A DNA stretch of 64,000 nt, taken from the NCBI GenBank assembly GCA_002733415.1, contig NVVR01000010.1, forward strand, positions 21,311 through 85,310, in the 5' to 3' direction. Position 1 is the stretch's first letter. Each line of letters starts with the position of its first letter. The translations under genes and the position numbers were made by a program. The DNA comes from Kordia sp. Its GTDB lineage: Bacteria > Bacteroidota > Bacteroidia > Flavobacteriales > Flavobacteriaceae. Shown here piece after piece: positions 53,781 through 62,653 of this stretch. The notes beneath the pieces were generated by a model. That model did not search any database. It worked only from the letters and a program-made list of their open reading frames with translations, and was not told where the DNA came from.

Positions 53781-54718
53781 TAATCTAGATTTTCTATTAT
53801 TTTTTTCAATACAATTTGCGCTGCGTATGTTCTATTATTTGCCTGATGAATCACTAAAGAATTGTCACTATCTAAAACAGCATCTTCTACTACAACATTA
53901 CGTCGCACGGGTAAACAGTGCATAAATTTAGCATTACGCAACATCTCTTGAGTCATCATCCATTTTGAATCTTCACTCAAAATATTTCCATAATCAGTAT
54001 AATTACTCCAGTTTTTAACATATACAAAATCTGCATTTTCTATTGTTGCTGCTTGATTATAATTAATATGTACCCCTTTAGTAATATCACTGTCTAACTC
54101 ATAACCCTTTGGGTGCGTTATAGTTAAATCAACAGCTAAATTTTTCATAGTTTTTATAAACGAATTAGCAACTGAATGTGGCAATGCCTTAGGGTGCGGA
54201 GCCCATGACAATACAACTTTTGGTCTTTTATTTACTTTTAATTCTTCTACAGTAATTGCATCAGCTAATCCTTGTAATGGATGTGCGGTAGCACTTTCCA
54301 TATTTAGGATTGGAACAGAAGCATATTTTATAAAACTATTTAGGATTATTTCAGATTTATCTTTTTGTTTATTTATTAAATTAGGGAATACTCTTACAGC
54401 AATTATATCTGCATATTGTGAAATTACCATTGCAGCTTCTTTTATATGTTCAGTTGTATTGAATTCCATAATTGTACCATCATCAAACTCTAAGCTCCAA
54501 GCTTCATTTACGTTAAGTACCATCACTTGCATCCCTAAATTTTTAGCTGCCTTTTCCGTACTCAAACGTGTTCGTAAGCTCGAGTTGAAAAATAACATTA
54601 CTAATGTTTTATGCTTTCCTATATTTTCATACTGAAATGGATTTTTCTTTAAATCAATGGCTTCCTTGATTATATCAGAAATGTTATTAATATCATTAAT
54701 ACAAGTATATTTTTTCAT
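53780..54718 (-). CDS. argF': N-acylornithine carbamoyltransferase
   Basis: 312 residues of the aspartate/ornithine carbamoyltransferase family. FFNSSLRTRLSTEKAAKNLG stands for the STRTR-type carbamoyl-phosphate site, HPLQGLADA and MHCLPVRRNVVVED are the other active-site blocks. The family branch is that of N-acetyl-/N-succinylornithine carbamoyltransferases of Xanthomonas and Bacteroides, consistent with the M20 deacylase and lack of a classical argF. The acyl-selecting loop reads NTTEHIKE; from memory the acetyl enzyme has Glu and the succinyl enzyme Pro at the first of these Thr positions, so which acyl group is used remains unclear. It starts 4 bases inside argD. Confidence 0.88.
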   Translation of the reverse strand: MKKYTCINDINNISDIIKEAIDLKKNPFQYENIGKHKTLVMLFFNSSLRTRLSTEKAAKNLGMQVMVLNVNEAWSLEFDDGTIMEFNTTEHIKEAAMVISQYADIIAVRVFPNLINKQKDKSEIILNSFIKYASVPILNMESATAHPLQGLADAITVEELKVNKRPKVVLSWAPHPKALPHSVANSFIKTMKNLAVDLTITHPKGYELDSDITKGVHINYNQAATIENADFVYVKNWSNYTDYGNILSEDSKWMMTQEMLRNAKFMHCLPVRRNVVVEDAVLDSDNSLVIHQANNRTYAAQIVLKKIIENLD

Positions 54719-55842
54719 GACAATTCTTTATTTAAAGCATTAAAAAAATTATTTATATGCTTCTTTTTTATAGTTAATGGAGGAAGAATTCTTAATAAAT
54801 TTGGGTTTTTAGCACTTCCTGTGAAAATATGATGCTCAAATATTAAGTTCTTCCTTAATTCAGCTATTGGAAAATCAAACTCCAACCCTAACATCAATCC
54901 TCTACCCTTTACATTTTTGATTTGAGATAAAGATTTTGACTTTTCAAGAAAATAAGCTGACATTTCTACAGCATTATTTAATAAATTTTCTTGCTCAATA
55001 ACTTCCAATACAGTTAATGATGCTATACAAGCTAAATGGTTTCCTCCAAAAGTTGTTCCTAATAAACCCTTTGATGATTTAATATTATCACTAATTAATA
55101 TGCCTCCAATTGGAAAACCATTTCCCATTCCTTTTGCCATAGAGATAATATCAGGGCTTATTTGATGCTTTTGAAAAGCGAAAAAATCTCCTGTTCGTCC
55201 AAAACCAGATTGTACTTCATCTGCTATGAGTAAAGTTTTATATTTTTTACATAAAGTTTCTAAACCTTGATAAAACTCTATTGTACTTTCGTTTAAGCCA
55301 CCAACACCCTGAATACATTCTATAATCACAGCACAAATATCTTTTTTTTGTAATGCTTTTTCTACTGCTATTAAATCGCCTAAATCAATAAACTCCACAT
55401 CTTGCTGTAAGTTTATCGGGGCAATAATTTTTTGATTATCAGTAGCAGCAACTGCAGCGGATGTTCTTCCATGAAATGAATTTTTAAAGGAAAGCACTTT
55501 TTTCTTTCCAGTATGAAAAGAAGCCAATTTTAAACCATTTTCATTGGCTTCTGCACCTGAATTACATAAAAACAATGAATATCCATTAGAATTAGATTGT
55601 GCTATTAATTGCTTTGCTAATTTTTCTTGTAATGGGTTTTTAATTGAATTACTATAAAAGCCTAATTTACTTATTTGATTACTAATATTTTTCACATACT
55701 TTGGGTGTGAATGCCCTATAGATATTACTGCATGTCCTCCATAAAGGTCCAAATATTCAATATTCTTATTATCATATACATAAACATCTTTCGCTTTTAT
55801 AGGCGTGATGTCAAACAATGGATATACATTAAATAAACTCAT
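54715..55842 (-). CDS. argD: Acetylornithine aminotransferase family
   Basis: 375 residues; class-III PLP-dependent aminotransferase. GGHAVISIGHSHPKYV and SLFLCNSGAEANENGLKLA are the N-terminal and phosphate-binding blocks, LLIADEVQSGFGRTG the PLP-contact Asp, and SMAKGMGNGFPIG carries the Schiff-base lysine. It converts N-acylglutamate semialdehyde to N-acylornithine. Its end overlaps the start of argF' by four bases. Confidence 0.94.
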   Translation of the reverse strand: MSLFNVYPLFDITPIKAKDVYVYDNKNIEYLDLYGGHAVISIGHSHPKYVKNISNQISKLGFYSNSIKNPLQEKLAKQLIAQSNSNGYSLFLCNSGAEANENGLKLASFHTGKKKVLSFKNSFHGRTSAAVAATDNQKIIAPINLQQDVEFIDLGDLIAVEKALQKKDICAVIIECIQGVGGLNESTIEFYQGLETLCKKYKTLLIADEVQSGFGRTGDFFAFQKHQISPDIISMAKGMGNGFPIGGILISDNIKSSKGLLGTTFGGNHLACIASLTVLEVIEQENLLNNAVEMSAYFLEKSKSLSQIKNVKGRGLMLGLEFDFPIAELRKNLIFEHHIFTGSAKNPNLLRILPPLTIKKKHINNFFNALNKELS

Positions 55843-55873
55843 AATTTTATTTTTTTTATTATTGATAGTATTC

Positions 55874-56851
55874 TTAAAAAAAGTTAGCTTTTAGTTCTAA
55901 TCCCTCTTTTTCATTAAAGCCATACATTAAATTCATATTGTGTACTGCTTGTCCTGAAGCTCCTTTTAATAAATTATCAATACAACTGGTTATTAATAAC
56001 TTGTTATTATATTTATGCAAATGAATTAGACATTTATTAGTATTAACAACCTGTTTTAAATGTATTTCTTCATCAGAAACAAAGGTAAATTCAGCATTTT
56101 TATAGTAGGTTTTGTACACGTTTTTAGCTTCTTCTAATGTTCCATTAAAATTAGTGTACGCAGTAACAAAAATCCCTCTTGAAAAATCACCTCTATTTGG
56201 TATAAGGATGACTTCATTATCAAAACCATTTTGTAATTGATTTATGGTTTGAATAATTTCTCCCAAATGTTGATGCGTAAATGCTTTATAGTGCGAAAAA
56301 TTATTATCTCTCCACGTAAAATGTGTTGTTTTTGATAATGATGTTCCTGCTCCAGTAGCCCCAGTTACTGCATTAATATGTATATCATTACTTAATAAAT
56401 TATTTTCAGCTAAAGGTAACAATGCCAATTGAATGGCTGTAGCGAAACATCCTGGGTTGGCAATGTATTCAGCATTTTTTATATCATCTTTTTGTAATTC
56501 TGGCAAACCATAAATAAATTGTTTAGAATTAAATACAGCATCAGTTTCTAATCTAAAATCGTTACTTAAATCGATTATTTTAGTTGTATTAGAGAATAAA
56601 TTATTTTCTAAAAATACTTTTGAATTTCCATGTCCCAAGCATAAAAACAATACATCAACTTTTGAATTAATTGTATCCGTAAATTTCATATCTATAGTTC
56701 CAACTAAGTCTTGATGTATATTACTGATTTGATTTCCTGAATTTGATGTACTAAAAACAAAATTTAATGCTACATATTTATGATTAATTAATAACCTAAT
56801 CAGTTCTCCTGATGTGTAACCTGCTCCGCCTATTATTCCTACTTGAATCAT
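55874..56851 (-). CDS. argC: N-acetyl-gamma-glutamyl-phosphate reductase
   Basis: 325 residues. IIGGAGYTSGELIRLLINH is the NADP-binding start, and IANPGCFATAIQLALLPLAE holds the catalytic cysteine of the semialdehyde-dehydrogenase family; FTHQHLGEI supplies the conserved His. It makes N-acylglutamate semialdehyde from the ArgB product. Its start overlaps the argG stop by four bases; a 31-base gap separates it from argD. Confidence 0.94.
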   Translation of the reverse strand: MIQVGIIGGAGYTSGELIRLLINHKYVALNFVFSTSNSGNQISNIHQDLVGTIDMKFTDTINSKVDVLFLCLGHGNSKVFLENNLFSNTTKIIDLSNDFRLETDAVFNSKQFIYGLPELQKDDIKNAEYIANPGCFATAIQLALLPLAENNLLSNDIHINAVTGATGAGTSLSKTTHFTWRDNNFSHYKAFTHQHLGEIIQTINQLQNGFDNEVILIPNRGDFSRGIFVTAYTNFNGTLEEAKNVYKTYYKNAEFTFVSDEEIHLKQVVNTNKCLIHLHKYNNKLLITSCIDNLLKGASGQAVHNMNLMYGFNEKEGLELKANFF

Positions 56852-58044
56852 AATTTTGAATTTACTTTTTGATATATTTTACTTTGATTACCATAAATTT
56901 TGATAAATCCTTTTGCCTCCTGAGCTGTCCATCCTGAATTAATTTCGCCATAGCTACCAAATTCAGATTTCATCAAATCATTATTTGAAATAACACCATC
57001 TAATGTAAAATGATATGGTTTTAGGCTTAATAAAACATCTCCTGAAACTTGTGTTTGACTATTTGTTAAAAAAGCCTCAATATTTCTCATAATCGGGTCT
57101 AAATAGATTCCTTCATGTAAATGAGTACCATACCAATTTGCTAAATAGTCTTTGTGTTGTAATTGCCATTTAGTAAGTGTATGCTTTTCTAATAAATGAT
57201 GTGCTTTAATTATTATTATTGCAGCTGCAGCCTCAAAACCTACACGACCTTTAATCCCTATAATAGTGTCACCTACGTGAATATCCCTACCAATAGCAAA
57301 TTCAGACCCAAGATTATTTAATAATTCAATATTAATTTCTGGGCTGTTTTTAATTCCATTTATAGCTACTAATTCACCTTTATTAAAAGTTAAAGTAACT
57401 TCCTCAATAGCTTCTTTTTTTAATTTTGAAGGGTATGCTTCCTCTGGTAATGATAAATTTGATGTTAATGTTTCTTCTCCACCAATACTTGTACCCCAAA
57501 GTCCTTTGTTTATTGAGTATTTGGCTTTTTCCCAAGACATATCAATGCCATTAGCTATTAAATAATCTATTTCCTCTTGTCTGGATAGTTTTTTATCTCT
57601 AATTGGAGTGATAATTTCAATTTCAGGAGCTAAAACTTGAAATATGATATCAAAACGTACTTGGTCATTTCCTGCACCAGTACTTCCATGTGCAATGTAT
57701 TTTGCACTAATACTTTTCGCGTATTCAATAATTTCAATAGCTTGTACTACACGTTCAGCACTTACGGATAAAGGATAGGTATTATTTTTTAGCACATTTC
57801 CATAAATAAGATACTTGACAACTTTTTCGTAATACGTTGCAACTGCATCTATATTTTTATAAGTTGTTGCCCCCATTTTATAAGCATTTGCTTCAATAAT
57901 TCCTATGTCTTTTGAAGTAAAACCTCCAGTGTTTATACTTACTGCATGTACTTCAAAACCTTCCTCTTTTGACAAATGCACGGTACAATATGAAGTGTCT
58001 AATCCACCACTGTATGCGATAACTAATTTTTTTGATGTATTCAT
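56848..58044 (-). CDS. argG: Argininosuccinate synthase
   Basis: 398 residues. LVIAYSGGLDTSYCTVHLSK is the ATP-pyrophosphatase P-loop, and AHGSTGAGNDQVRFD with NKGLWGTSIGGEE are the citrulline/aspartate-binding blocks. It joins citrulline with aspartate. It overlaps argC by four bases downstream and the GNAT gene by four upstream, so it is in the middle of one coupled operon. Confidence 0.95.
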   Translation of the reverse strand: MNTSKKLVIAYSGGLDTSYCTVHLSKEEGFEVHAVSINTGGFTSKDIGIIEANAYKMGATTYKNIDAVATYYEKVVKYLIYGNVLKNNTYPLSVSAERVVQAIEIIEYAKSISAKYIAHGSTGAGNDQVRFDIIFQVLAPEIEIITPIRDKKLSRQEEIDYLIANGIDMSWEKAKYSINKGLWGTSIGGEETLTSNLSLPEEAYPSKLKKEAIEEVTLTFNKGELVAINGIKNSPEINIELLNNLGSEFAIGRDIHVGDTIIGIKGRVGFEAAAAIIIIKAHHLLEKHTLTKWQLQHKDYLANWYGTHLHEGIYLDPIMRNIEAFLTNSQTQVSGDVLLSLKPYHFTLDGVISNNDLMKSEFGSYGEINSGWTAQEAKGFIKIYGNQSKIYQKVNSKL

Positions 58045-58658
58045 TTTTTATTGTTTTTTAAAAATAAGGTTTGCTTTATGCTTTTTAATCTTTTGAAAAC
58101 CTTGGTTTTTATTTTTTTAGTGCTTTGTTCTTTTTTTGAATTTGGGTCATATAACATCCCGGTACACAAACACATTGTTTGTTTAGTGCGTTTTAAAACA
58201 TCATAATTTTTACAAGTTTGACAACCTTTCCAAAATGATTGGTTAGTTGTTAACTCCGAAAATGGTACAGGATTATATCCCAAATCACTATTCATTTTCA
58301 TTACTGCTAAGCCTGTAGTAATGCTAAATATTTTAGCGTTTGGAAACTTCGTTCTGGAATGCTCAAAAATTTTCTGCTTGATTTGTTTTGCGATACCATT
58401 TCCTCTGAAATTTGGGTGGACTATTAAACCAGAATTAGCTACAAACTTCCCGTGACTCCACGATTCGATATAGCAAAATCCAGCAAAATTTGTATCAACT
58501 AAAGCAATAATAGCATTACCACTTTCCATTTTGGAAATAATGTATTCTGGTGTACGCTTCGCTATTCCTGTTCCTCTAATATTAGCAGATTCAGCAATAG
58601 TTTTACATATCATAGTAGCATATATACTATGCGATTTATCAGCAATTACAATTTTCAT
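58041..58658 (-). CDS. GNAT acyltransferase heading the arginine operon
   Basis: 205 residues with a GNAT acetyl-CoA site (LIVHPNFRGNGIAKQIKQKI, the RGxGIA loop) and a C-terminal tail with four cysteines in WKGCQTCKNYDVL and TMCLCTGMLYDP that could bind a metal. As the first gene of an operon otherwise containing argGCDF'B-M20-argH but no argA or argJ, it is a good candidate for the glutamate N-acyltransferase that starts the pathway. A regulatory or other acetyltransferase cannot be excluded. Confidence 0.8.
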   Translation of the reverse strand: MKIVIADKSHSIYATMICKTIAESANIRGTGIAKRTPEYIISKMESGNAIIALVDTNFAGFCYIESWSHGKFVANSGLIVHPNFRGNGIAKQIKQKIFEHSRTKFPNAKIFSITTGLAVMKMNSDLGYNPVPFSELTTNQSFWKGCQTCKNYDVLKRTKQTMCLCTGMLYDPNSKKEQSTKKIKTKVFKRLKSIKQTLFLKNNKK

Positions 58659-58714
58659 TGTATTGAATTTTAATTAAAAAAAGTGTGTTGAATATAATTT
58701 TGAAATGAAGAACC

Positions 58715-58801
58715 GGACGCACCAAGGTTCCCTTAAAAAAAGTACCCTTACGGGCGGCGGTAAATAGAGGGTGCAAACCTTTCATTGCTCGGTTGAGCAA
58801 C
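58715..58801 (-). promoter_or_regulatory. Candidate structured leader RNA of the arginine operon
   Basis: A GC-rich island in AT-rich DNA, read on the minus strand about 60-140 bases upstream of the GNAT start. It holds the hairpin TTGCTC-AACC-GAGCAA (58785-58800). Further pairings interlock: AAGGTT (76-81 side) with AACCTT (24-29 side) and GCACC (58770-58774) with GGTGC (58719-58723); the hairpin loop AACC also matches GGTT at 58711 region. Ordered A-B-A'-B', these would form a pseudoknot or alternative structures. A small CCCGTAAGGG hairpin lies inside. It does not match a riboswitch class that I know. Confidence 0.45.
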
Positions 58802-58888
58802 TAAAGTAAAAGATATTATGAAAAATGAATTATGCAATTGTGAAATATAAAAAATAAAGTACTTGTTTTGTTTTCAGAAGATTAACAA

Positions 58889-58923
58889 AAGCGGGGACGC
58901 CTGCTAATAGAAACAGCGGGGAC
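58889..58923. repeat. Short GC-rich direct repeat upstream of arg operon
   Basis: AGCGGGGAC occurs at 58890-58898 and again at 58915-58923, separated by GCCTGCTAATAGAAAC. It is further upstream than the candidate leader RNA and could be an operator pair or belong to the promoter region of the arginine operon. No regulator gene is adjacent. Confidence 0.4.
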
Positions 58924-59042
58924 CATAGTATTTATTTTAAAAGTATTCGAAATCATAGTGCAAACATATTACAAATTTTCAACAAAACAATATAAATATA
59001 ACACATATACTAATCTAAAATTTGTATTATAAAATAACTAAA

Positions 59043-59560
59043 CACTCCAAACACACTATACTTCACTACTACGTAGTTGTATAAAAAGTGTTTATTCACA
59101 TTACTCTTATTGTTTTTAATGGAGTTCATGCATCTCGCAAACTCGATGTCATTAACATAGTAGAAGAAGCTTTAAGCACTTTTTTTTGAAGAAAAATTAT
59201 AAAAAAAATAGACTTCGCTTTTACCCAAGAAAAATTACCCCGTTTCGAGAACCGGACAAGCGCCAAGCAGAACATATAGTTCAAATACTATTATGAGTAA
59301 AATGGCGAATACGTGAGTGTTTTACATTATTACAGATATCATCTTGTTAGACTTATATCGACAGTAATTATGTTATAGCCATATTACGACCTGCATATAT
59401 TTTTATATTTTAAAGCTATAATTTATCAGCCACATCATCTGGTAGCTTTTAAAAATTAATTTGCAGAATTAATTTTTAAAACTCCTATGTAAAACATCCC
59501 ACAATGCTATAGTTATTTAACAATCAGTAGTACTTGGTGTGTTGAATGTTTTTAAAATAC
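59043..59560. repeat. Dispersed mosaic repeat, copy R6
   Basis: Contains block a (59043-59104), the segment shared with R5 (TTTATTCACATTACTCTTATTG), block b with the inserted CCCCGTTTCGAGAACCGGAC (about 59212-59290), block c (about 59295-59394, GAGTAAAATGGCGAATAC ... TATCGACAGTAATTATG) and a diverged block d (about 59410-59560, GTAGTACTTGG). R6 combines R5-like and R3-like parts, which shows the mosaic nature of the family. It lies between the arginine operon promoter region and a secreted-protein pseudogene. Confidence 0.78.
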
Positions 59561-59584
59561 AATATTCTATACTAAGCACAAATA

Positions 59585-60041
59585 TTATTTAAATACGCGT
59601 TTCTTAAACAATAACATTCTAACTATCCATTTGAAACCTGGGATTTGTAGTTCCAGTAAATCAACTGCATCAAAAGTTATTGTTAGCATACCATCAGTGT
59701 CTTCAATAACATAAATATTTCCTGTAGGCCAAGATGTAACATCACTGGAATATATAATAGTTGTATCATTATAAACCCCAAATGGCATCTCCATCTATCA
59801 GTTCTAAATTACCTGCTGAACCAGATTTGCTTGGAGTAAAAACTGAAATAAACCCAAGCTCATTTCCAGTAGCAATATGTTCTACTCTAACTTGTCCTGC
59901 ATTATTTTGAAGTTGATGTTCCGTTATTGAATAATCAGTTGAAGCTTCATATGGCTAATCAAAATTGGTTGCTACTTGTGCATTAGTAGTTGAATTCCAA
60001 AATAATATAATAGCTAATAAATAATGATTTTTCTTCATCAT
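59585..60041 (-). pseudogene. Small secreted protein gene, degraded
   Basis: From ATG at 60041: MMKKNHYLLAIILFWNSTTN then AQVATNFD, a TAG at 59957, then PYEASTDYSITEHQLQNNAG and GNELGFISVFTPSKSGSAGN in the same frame. A frame change at a GGGG run near 59783 leads into VYNDTTIIYSSDVTSWPTGN and ends FKWIVRMLLFKKRVFK at 59585. About 150 codons with a signal peptide; family unknown. One stop and one frameshift make it non-functional unless the sequence has errors. Confidence 0.75.
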
Positions 60042-60363
60042 AGTTAGTTTTTTACTTTTAGTTTAGATCACAAAATAGTTGCCTTTTTTGTAAAAAAAAT
60101 ATTATCACATGTCATCACGATAAATTGCTTGTATTTTTTTTTACGTAGTAAACAAAAGTAATTTCAAAATCAAATAATAATGTACCAATTCACTCCAAAC
60201 ATGTGTCAATGAACATAAAAAGTATAATAATACGCTATATCAGTATATGTAAAAAATAATGATAAAAGATTACATGCATTTTATATATTCTTTTATCAAT
60301 ATTGAATTAAATTTATTTTTGATTAGTCCTAATTTTGCTTTATGAATTATTATTTTTAATTAA
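60042..60363. other. AT-rich intergenic region, nothing recognised
   Basis: About 320 bases between the secreted-protein pseudogene and the linear-amide hydrolase. It should contain the end of the hydrolase transcript; no clear hairpin, repeat block or frame was found. Confidence 0.45.
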
Positions 60364-61422
60364 TCATAAAGTAACATTTAAAAGTACTTGGTTTACTTGA
60401 TAAGGATCAGTAGTAGGAATTAAATTATCATTAATGATATTATCATAATTATGACTTATAAACTGATTATCAGCTGTCAATTCAACCATATTTAGCTTTG
60501 CTACATTATAATTTGAAGACAATTTGTTTAAGTTTAACCATACTACATTGGGTGTACGAACATTATAAAAATAGTAGATCAAATTATTATGGTCTGAAAT
60601 AGTTGACCACAGTGTTGGTGCTACATTTGGGTTGTTATCTATTGTTAAATTAAATCCAATTGGGACAGATGCATTTGCTACTATAGACTTTGATTGCGCT
60701 AGTGAATCTTTAGTGTTTATTGGAGCATCAATATGATGAAGATAGAAAGCAGCACGTTCAAAACGATCGGTTGGAAATGGACCACCTGGTATCGTATGGC
60801 TAGGGAATTTATTCTCACTACTCCATTGCCATCTCCAATAGTCATTAAGCTTAATTTGAGTTTCAAAATTAGGCTCATTTGTCATAATTGTAAATGCTTT
60901 GCTATGATGAATACAAAATTTTCCATGAACAAGCTCTATAATAGCAGAATCACTGTGCTTATCTGATATTGAAAGGTGAAGCGTAGCATTTGATTCACTT
61001 CCAGGAACTTTACTACCAATAATTTGAATTTTATTTTTGTTAAATTCACTAACTACATCTGAAACCGTACCATACATATCTAATACATATTGAACCCATC
61101 TGAGTACATCTAGTTTTTTTGTGGAGTCACCATCTTTACGAATGTATTCAGCATTACTATCATAGAGTACGTTCGCTACTAGACCATTTGAGTTCATACC
61201 ATCTGAAGCTCCATAACCACTTTCCTCATTCCCTACCATAGTAACAACACTATCATAAACGGATGTCCAAGTTAATACAGATTCATCACTGCTTTCCATA
61301 CCCGATTTATTAAGCCCCTTTTTAAATGTAAATAGACTGGTTGGTAGTTGTGTTTTCCAATCCATGTTACGAGAAGTTGTTAAATAATCTTCGCTTTTGT
61401 TGTTAAATACTCTTGTGCACAT
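60364..61422 (-). CDS. Linear amide C-N hydrolase (choloylglycine hydrolase family)
   Basis: 352 residues of the Ntn-hydrolase fold. The catalytic nucleophile is Cys2 (MCTRVFNN), exposed after removal of Met1; RNMDW (Arg and Asp at about 19-22) and NGLVANVLYD are the other conserved blocks, and HSKAFTIMTNEPNFETQ the Asn region. The family covers conjugated bile-acid hydrolases, penicillin V acylases and acyl-homoserine-lactone acylases; in a marine flavobacterium an N-acyl amino-acid or AHL substrate is more likely than bile salts. There is no signal peptide. It is on the same strand as the LodB/LodA-like pair, 124 bases downstream. Confidence 0.88.
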   Translation of the reverse strand: MCTRVFNNKSEDYLTTSRNMDWKTQLPTSLFTFKKGLNKSGMESSDESVLTWTSVYDSVVTMVGNEESGYGASDGMNSNGLVANVLYDSNAEYIRKDGDSTKKLDVLRWVQYVLDMYGTVSDVVSEFNKNKIQIIGSKVPGSESNATLHLSISDKHSDSAIIELVHGKFCIHHSKAFTIMTNEPNFETQIKLNDYWRWQWSSENKFPSHTIPGGPFPTDRFERAAFYLHHIDAPINTKDSLAQSKSIVANASVPIGFNLTIDNNPNVAPTLWSTISDHNNLIYYFYNVRTPNVVWLNLNKLSSNYNVAKLNMVELTADNQFISHNYDNIINDNLIPTTDPYQVNQVLLNVTL

Positions 61423-61546
61423 AATAATTATATTTTTATATTAGTTGGAACAATTTACAATTAGATAGTACTTAAAAATATGACAGGCTATGACATCTTC
61501 TTGAAGAAGGAATGATAATACGATTTTGTATTGCTATATTATTATA

Positions 61547-62653
61547 TTATTGTACATCAACAATTTGAAATCTGTTTTTCCAATATGTACTGTCTTTCCA
61601 TCTATTTTCTAAAGCATAATGATTGCTTAATTTTTCCATATAGGCTTGAAATGCATTTTCAAGTATATAACGGTAAGTAAGCATTGCATCGTCTTCTTCT
61701 GAAAGTTTACTAGCCAATGCATGTCCTGCGTAAAACCCAGAAGCGAATGCTGATGTAATTCCATAAGATGAAATAGGATCATATGAAAATGCAGCATCCC
61801 CAACCGCTATCCAATCATCACCATAAGGAATATCCAAGCGGCTAGTTCCACTGGGAATTACTTTTAAAGCATCAAAATAAAGGTTTGCTACTTTAGTAAG
61901 TTTTGAAATGTGTAGGCATTTTTCTAGTTCCTTTCTTATAAATGATGCTAACAATTTCTTTTCAGGAAGAAGTTCCTTTAAGGTAAAAAACATAATTGTT
62001 AGTTCATTATTATGCTGTGGAGCAACATACCACCATCCATTTTCTGTAGCTTCTACATTAATTTGATGTTCAATTGGTTTTAATAATTTGGCTTTAAAAC
62101 TAATTGCAAATTGAGTGTCTAAGTTTTTCTTTGTTTTTCCTAATTGATGACAAACAGAGGCTTTTCTTCCGGTCGCATCAACAATGTATTTTGCTCCTAA
62201 TGTGGAAGTCTCTTTGTTGTTTTCAATCTTAACTTCAATTCCAGTAGTATAACGAACAAGCTTTTTTAGTTTATATCCTTCCAAAAAAACACTAGTGTTA
62301 TATTTAATATGTTGTCGAAGTTGCTTTTCGAAATACAGTCGATCCAACAAATATCCATGGCCATAAATATCCTTAATAAATTCTTTTTGTTCAAGAAAAT
62401 CACTTCCCCAACAACTTTTATTTCCATAATAAGCAGCGTGTTTAGGATGTTCAATTAAATACATGATCCCTAGTTTTTTCAACAGGGGTTTAGCATTTGG
62501 AGGAATTGCTTCACCAAATTTTCTTGTAGGTTCCAGTTCTGCTTCAACAATACAGTTAGAGACCCCTCTAGCGGTCAAGGTCAAAGAGGTGGCAATCCCT
62601 GAGGGACCACCACCAATAATAATAACTTGATACTCTTGTTTAACGTTCACCAC
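61547..62653 (-). CDS. LodB-like FAD monooxygenase (CTQ maturation)
   Basis: 368 residues with an N-terminal FAD Rossmann motif (VIIIGGGPSGIATSLTLT), a second FAD contact YIVDATGRKASV and GDAAFSYDPISSYGITSAFA near residue 290, as in tryptophan-halogenase/geranylgeranyl-reductase-type flavoproteins. It overlaps by 14 bases the end of a LodA-like oxidase gene. In known LodAB and GoxAB pairs the B protein is needed to form the cysteine tryptophylquinone cofactor of A, so the same role is inferred here. The linear-amide hydrolase follows. Confidence 0.85.
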   Translation of the reverse strand: MVNVKQEYQVIIIGGGPSGIATSLTLTARGVSNCIVEAELEPTRKFGEAIPPNAKPLLKKLGIMYLIEHPKHAAYYGNKSCWGSDFLEQKEFIKDIYGHGYLLDRLYFEKQLRQHIKYNTSVFLEGYKLKKLVRYTTGIEVKIENNKETSTLGAKYIVDATGRKASVCHQLGKTKKNLDTQFAISFKAKLLKPIEHQINVEATENGWWYVAPQHNNELTIMFFTLKELLPEKKLLASFIRKELEKCLHISKLTKVANLYFDALKVIPSGTSRLDIPYGDDWIAVGDAAFSYDPISSYGITSAFASGFYAGHALASKLSEEDDAMLTYRYILENAFQAYMEKLSNHYALENRWKDSTYWKNRFQIVDVQ

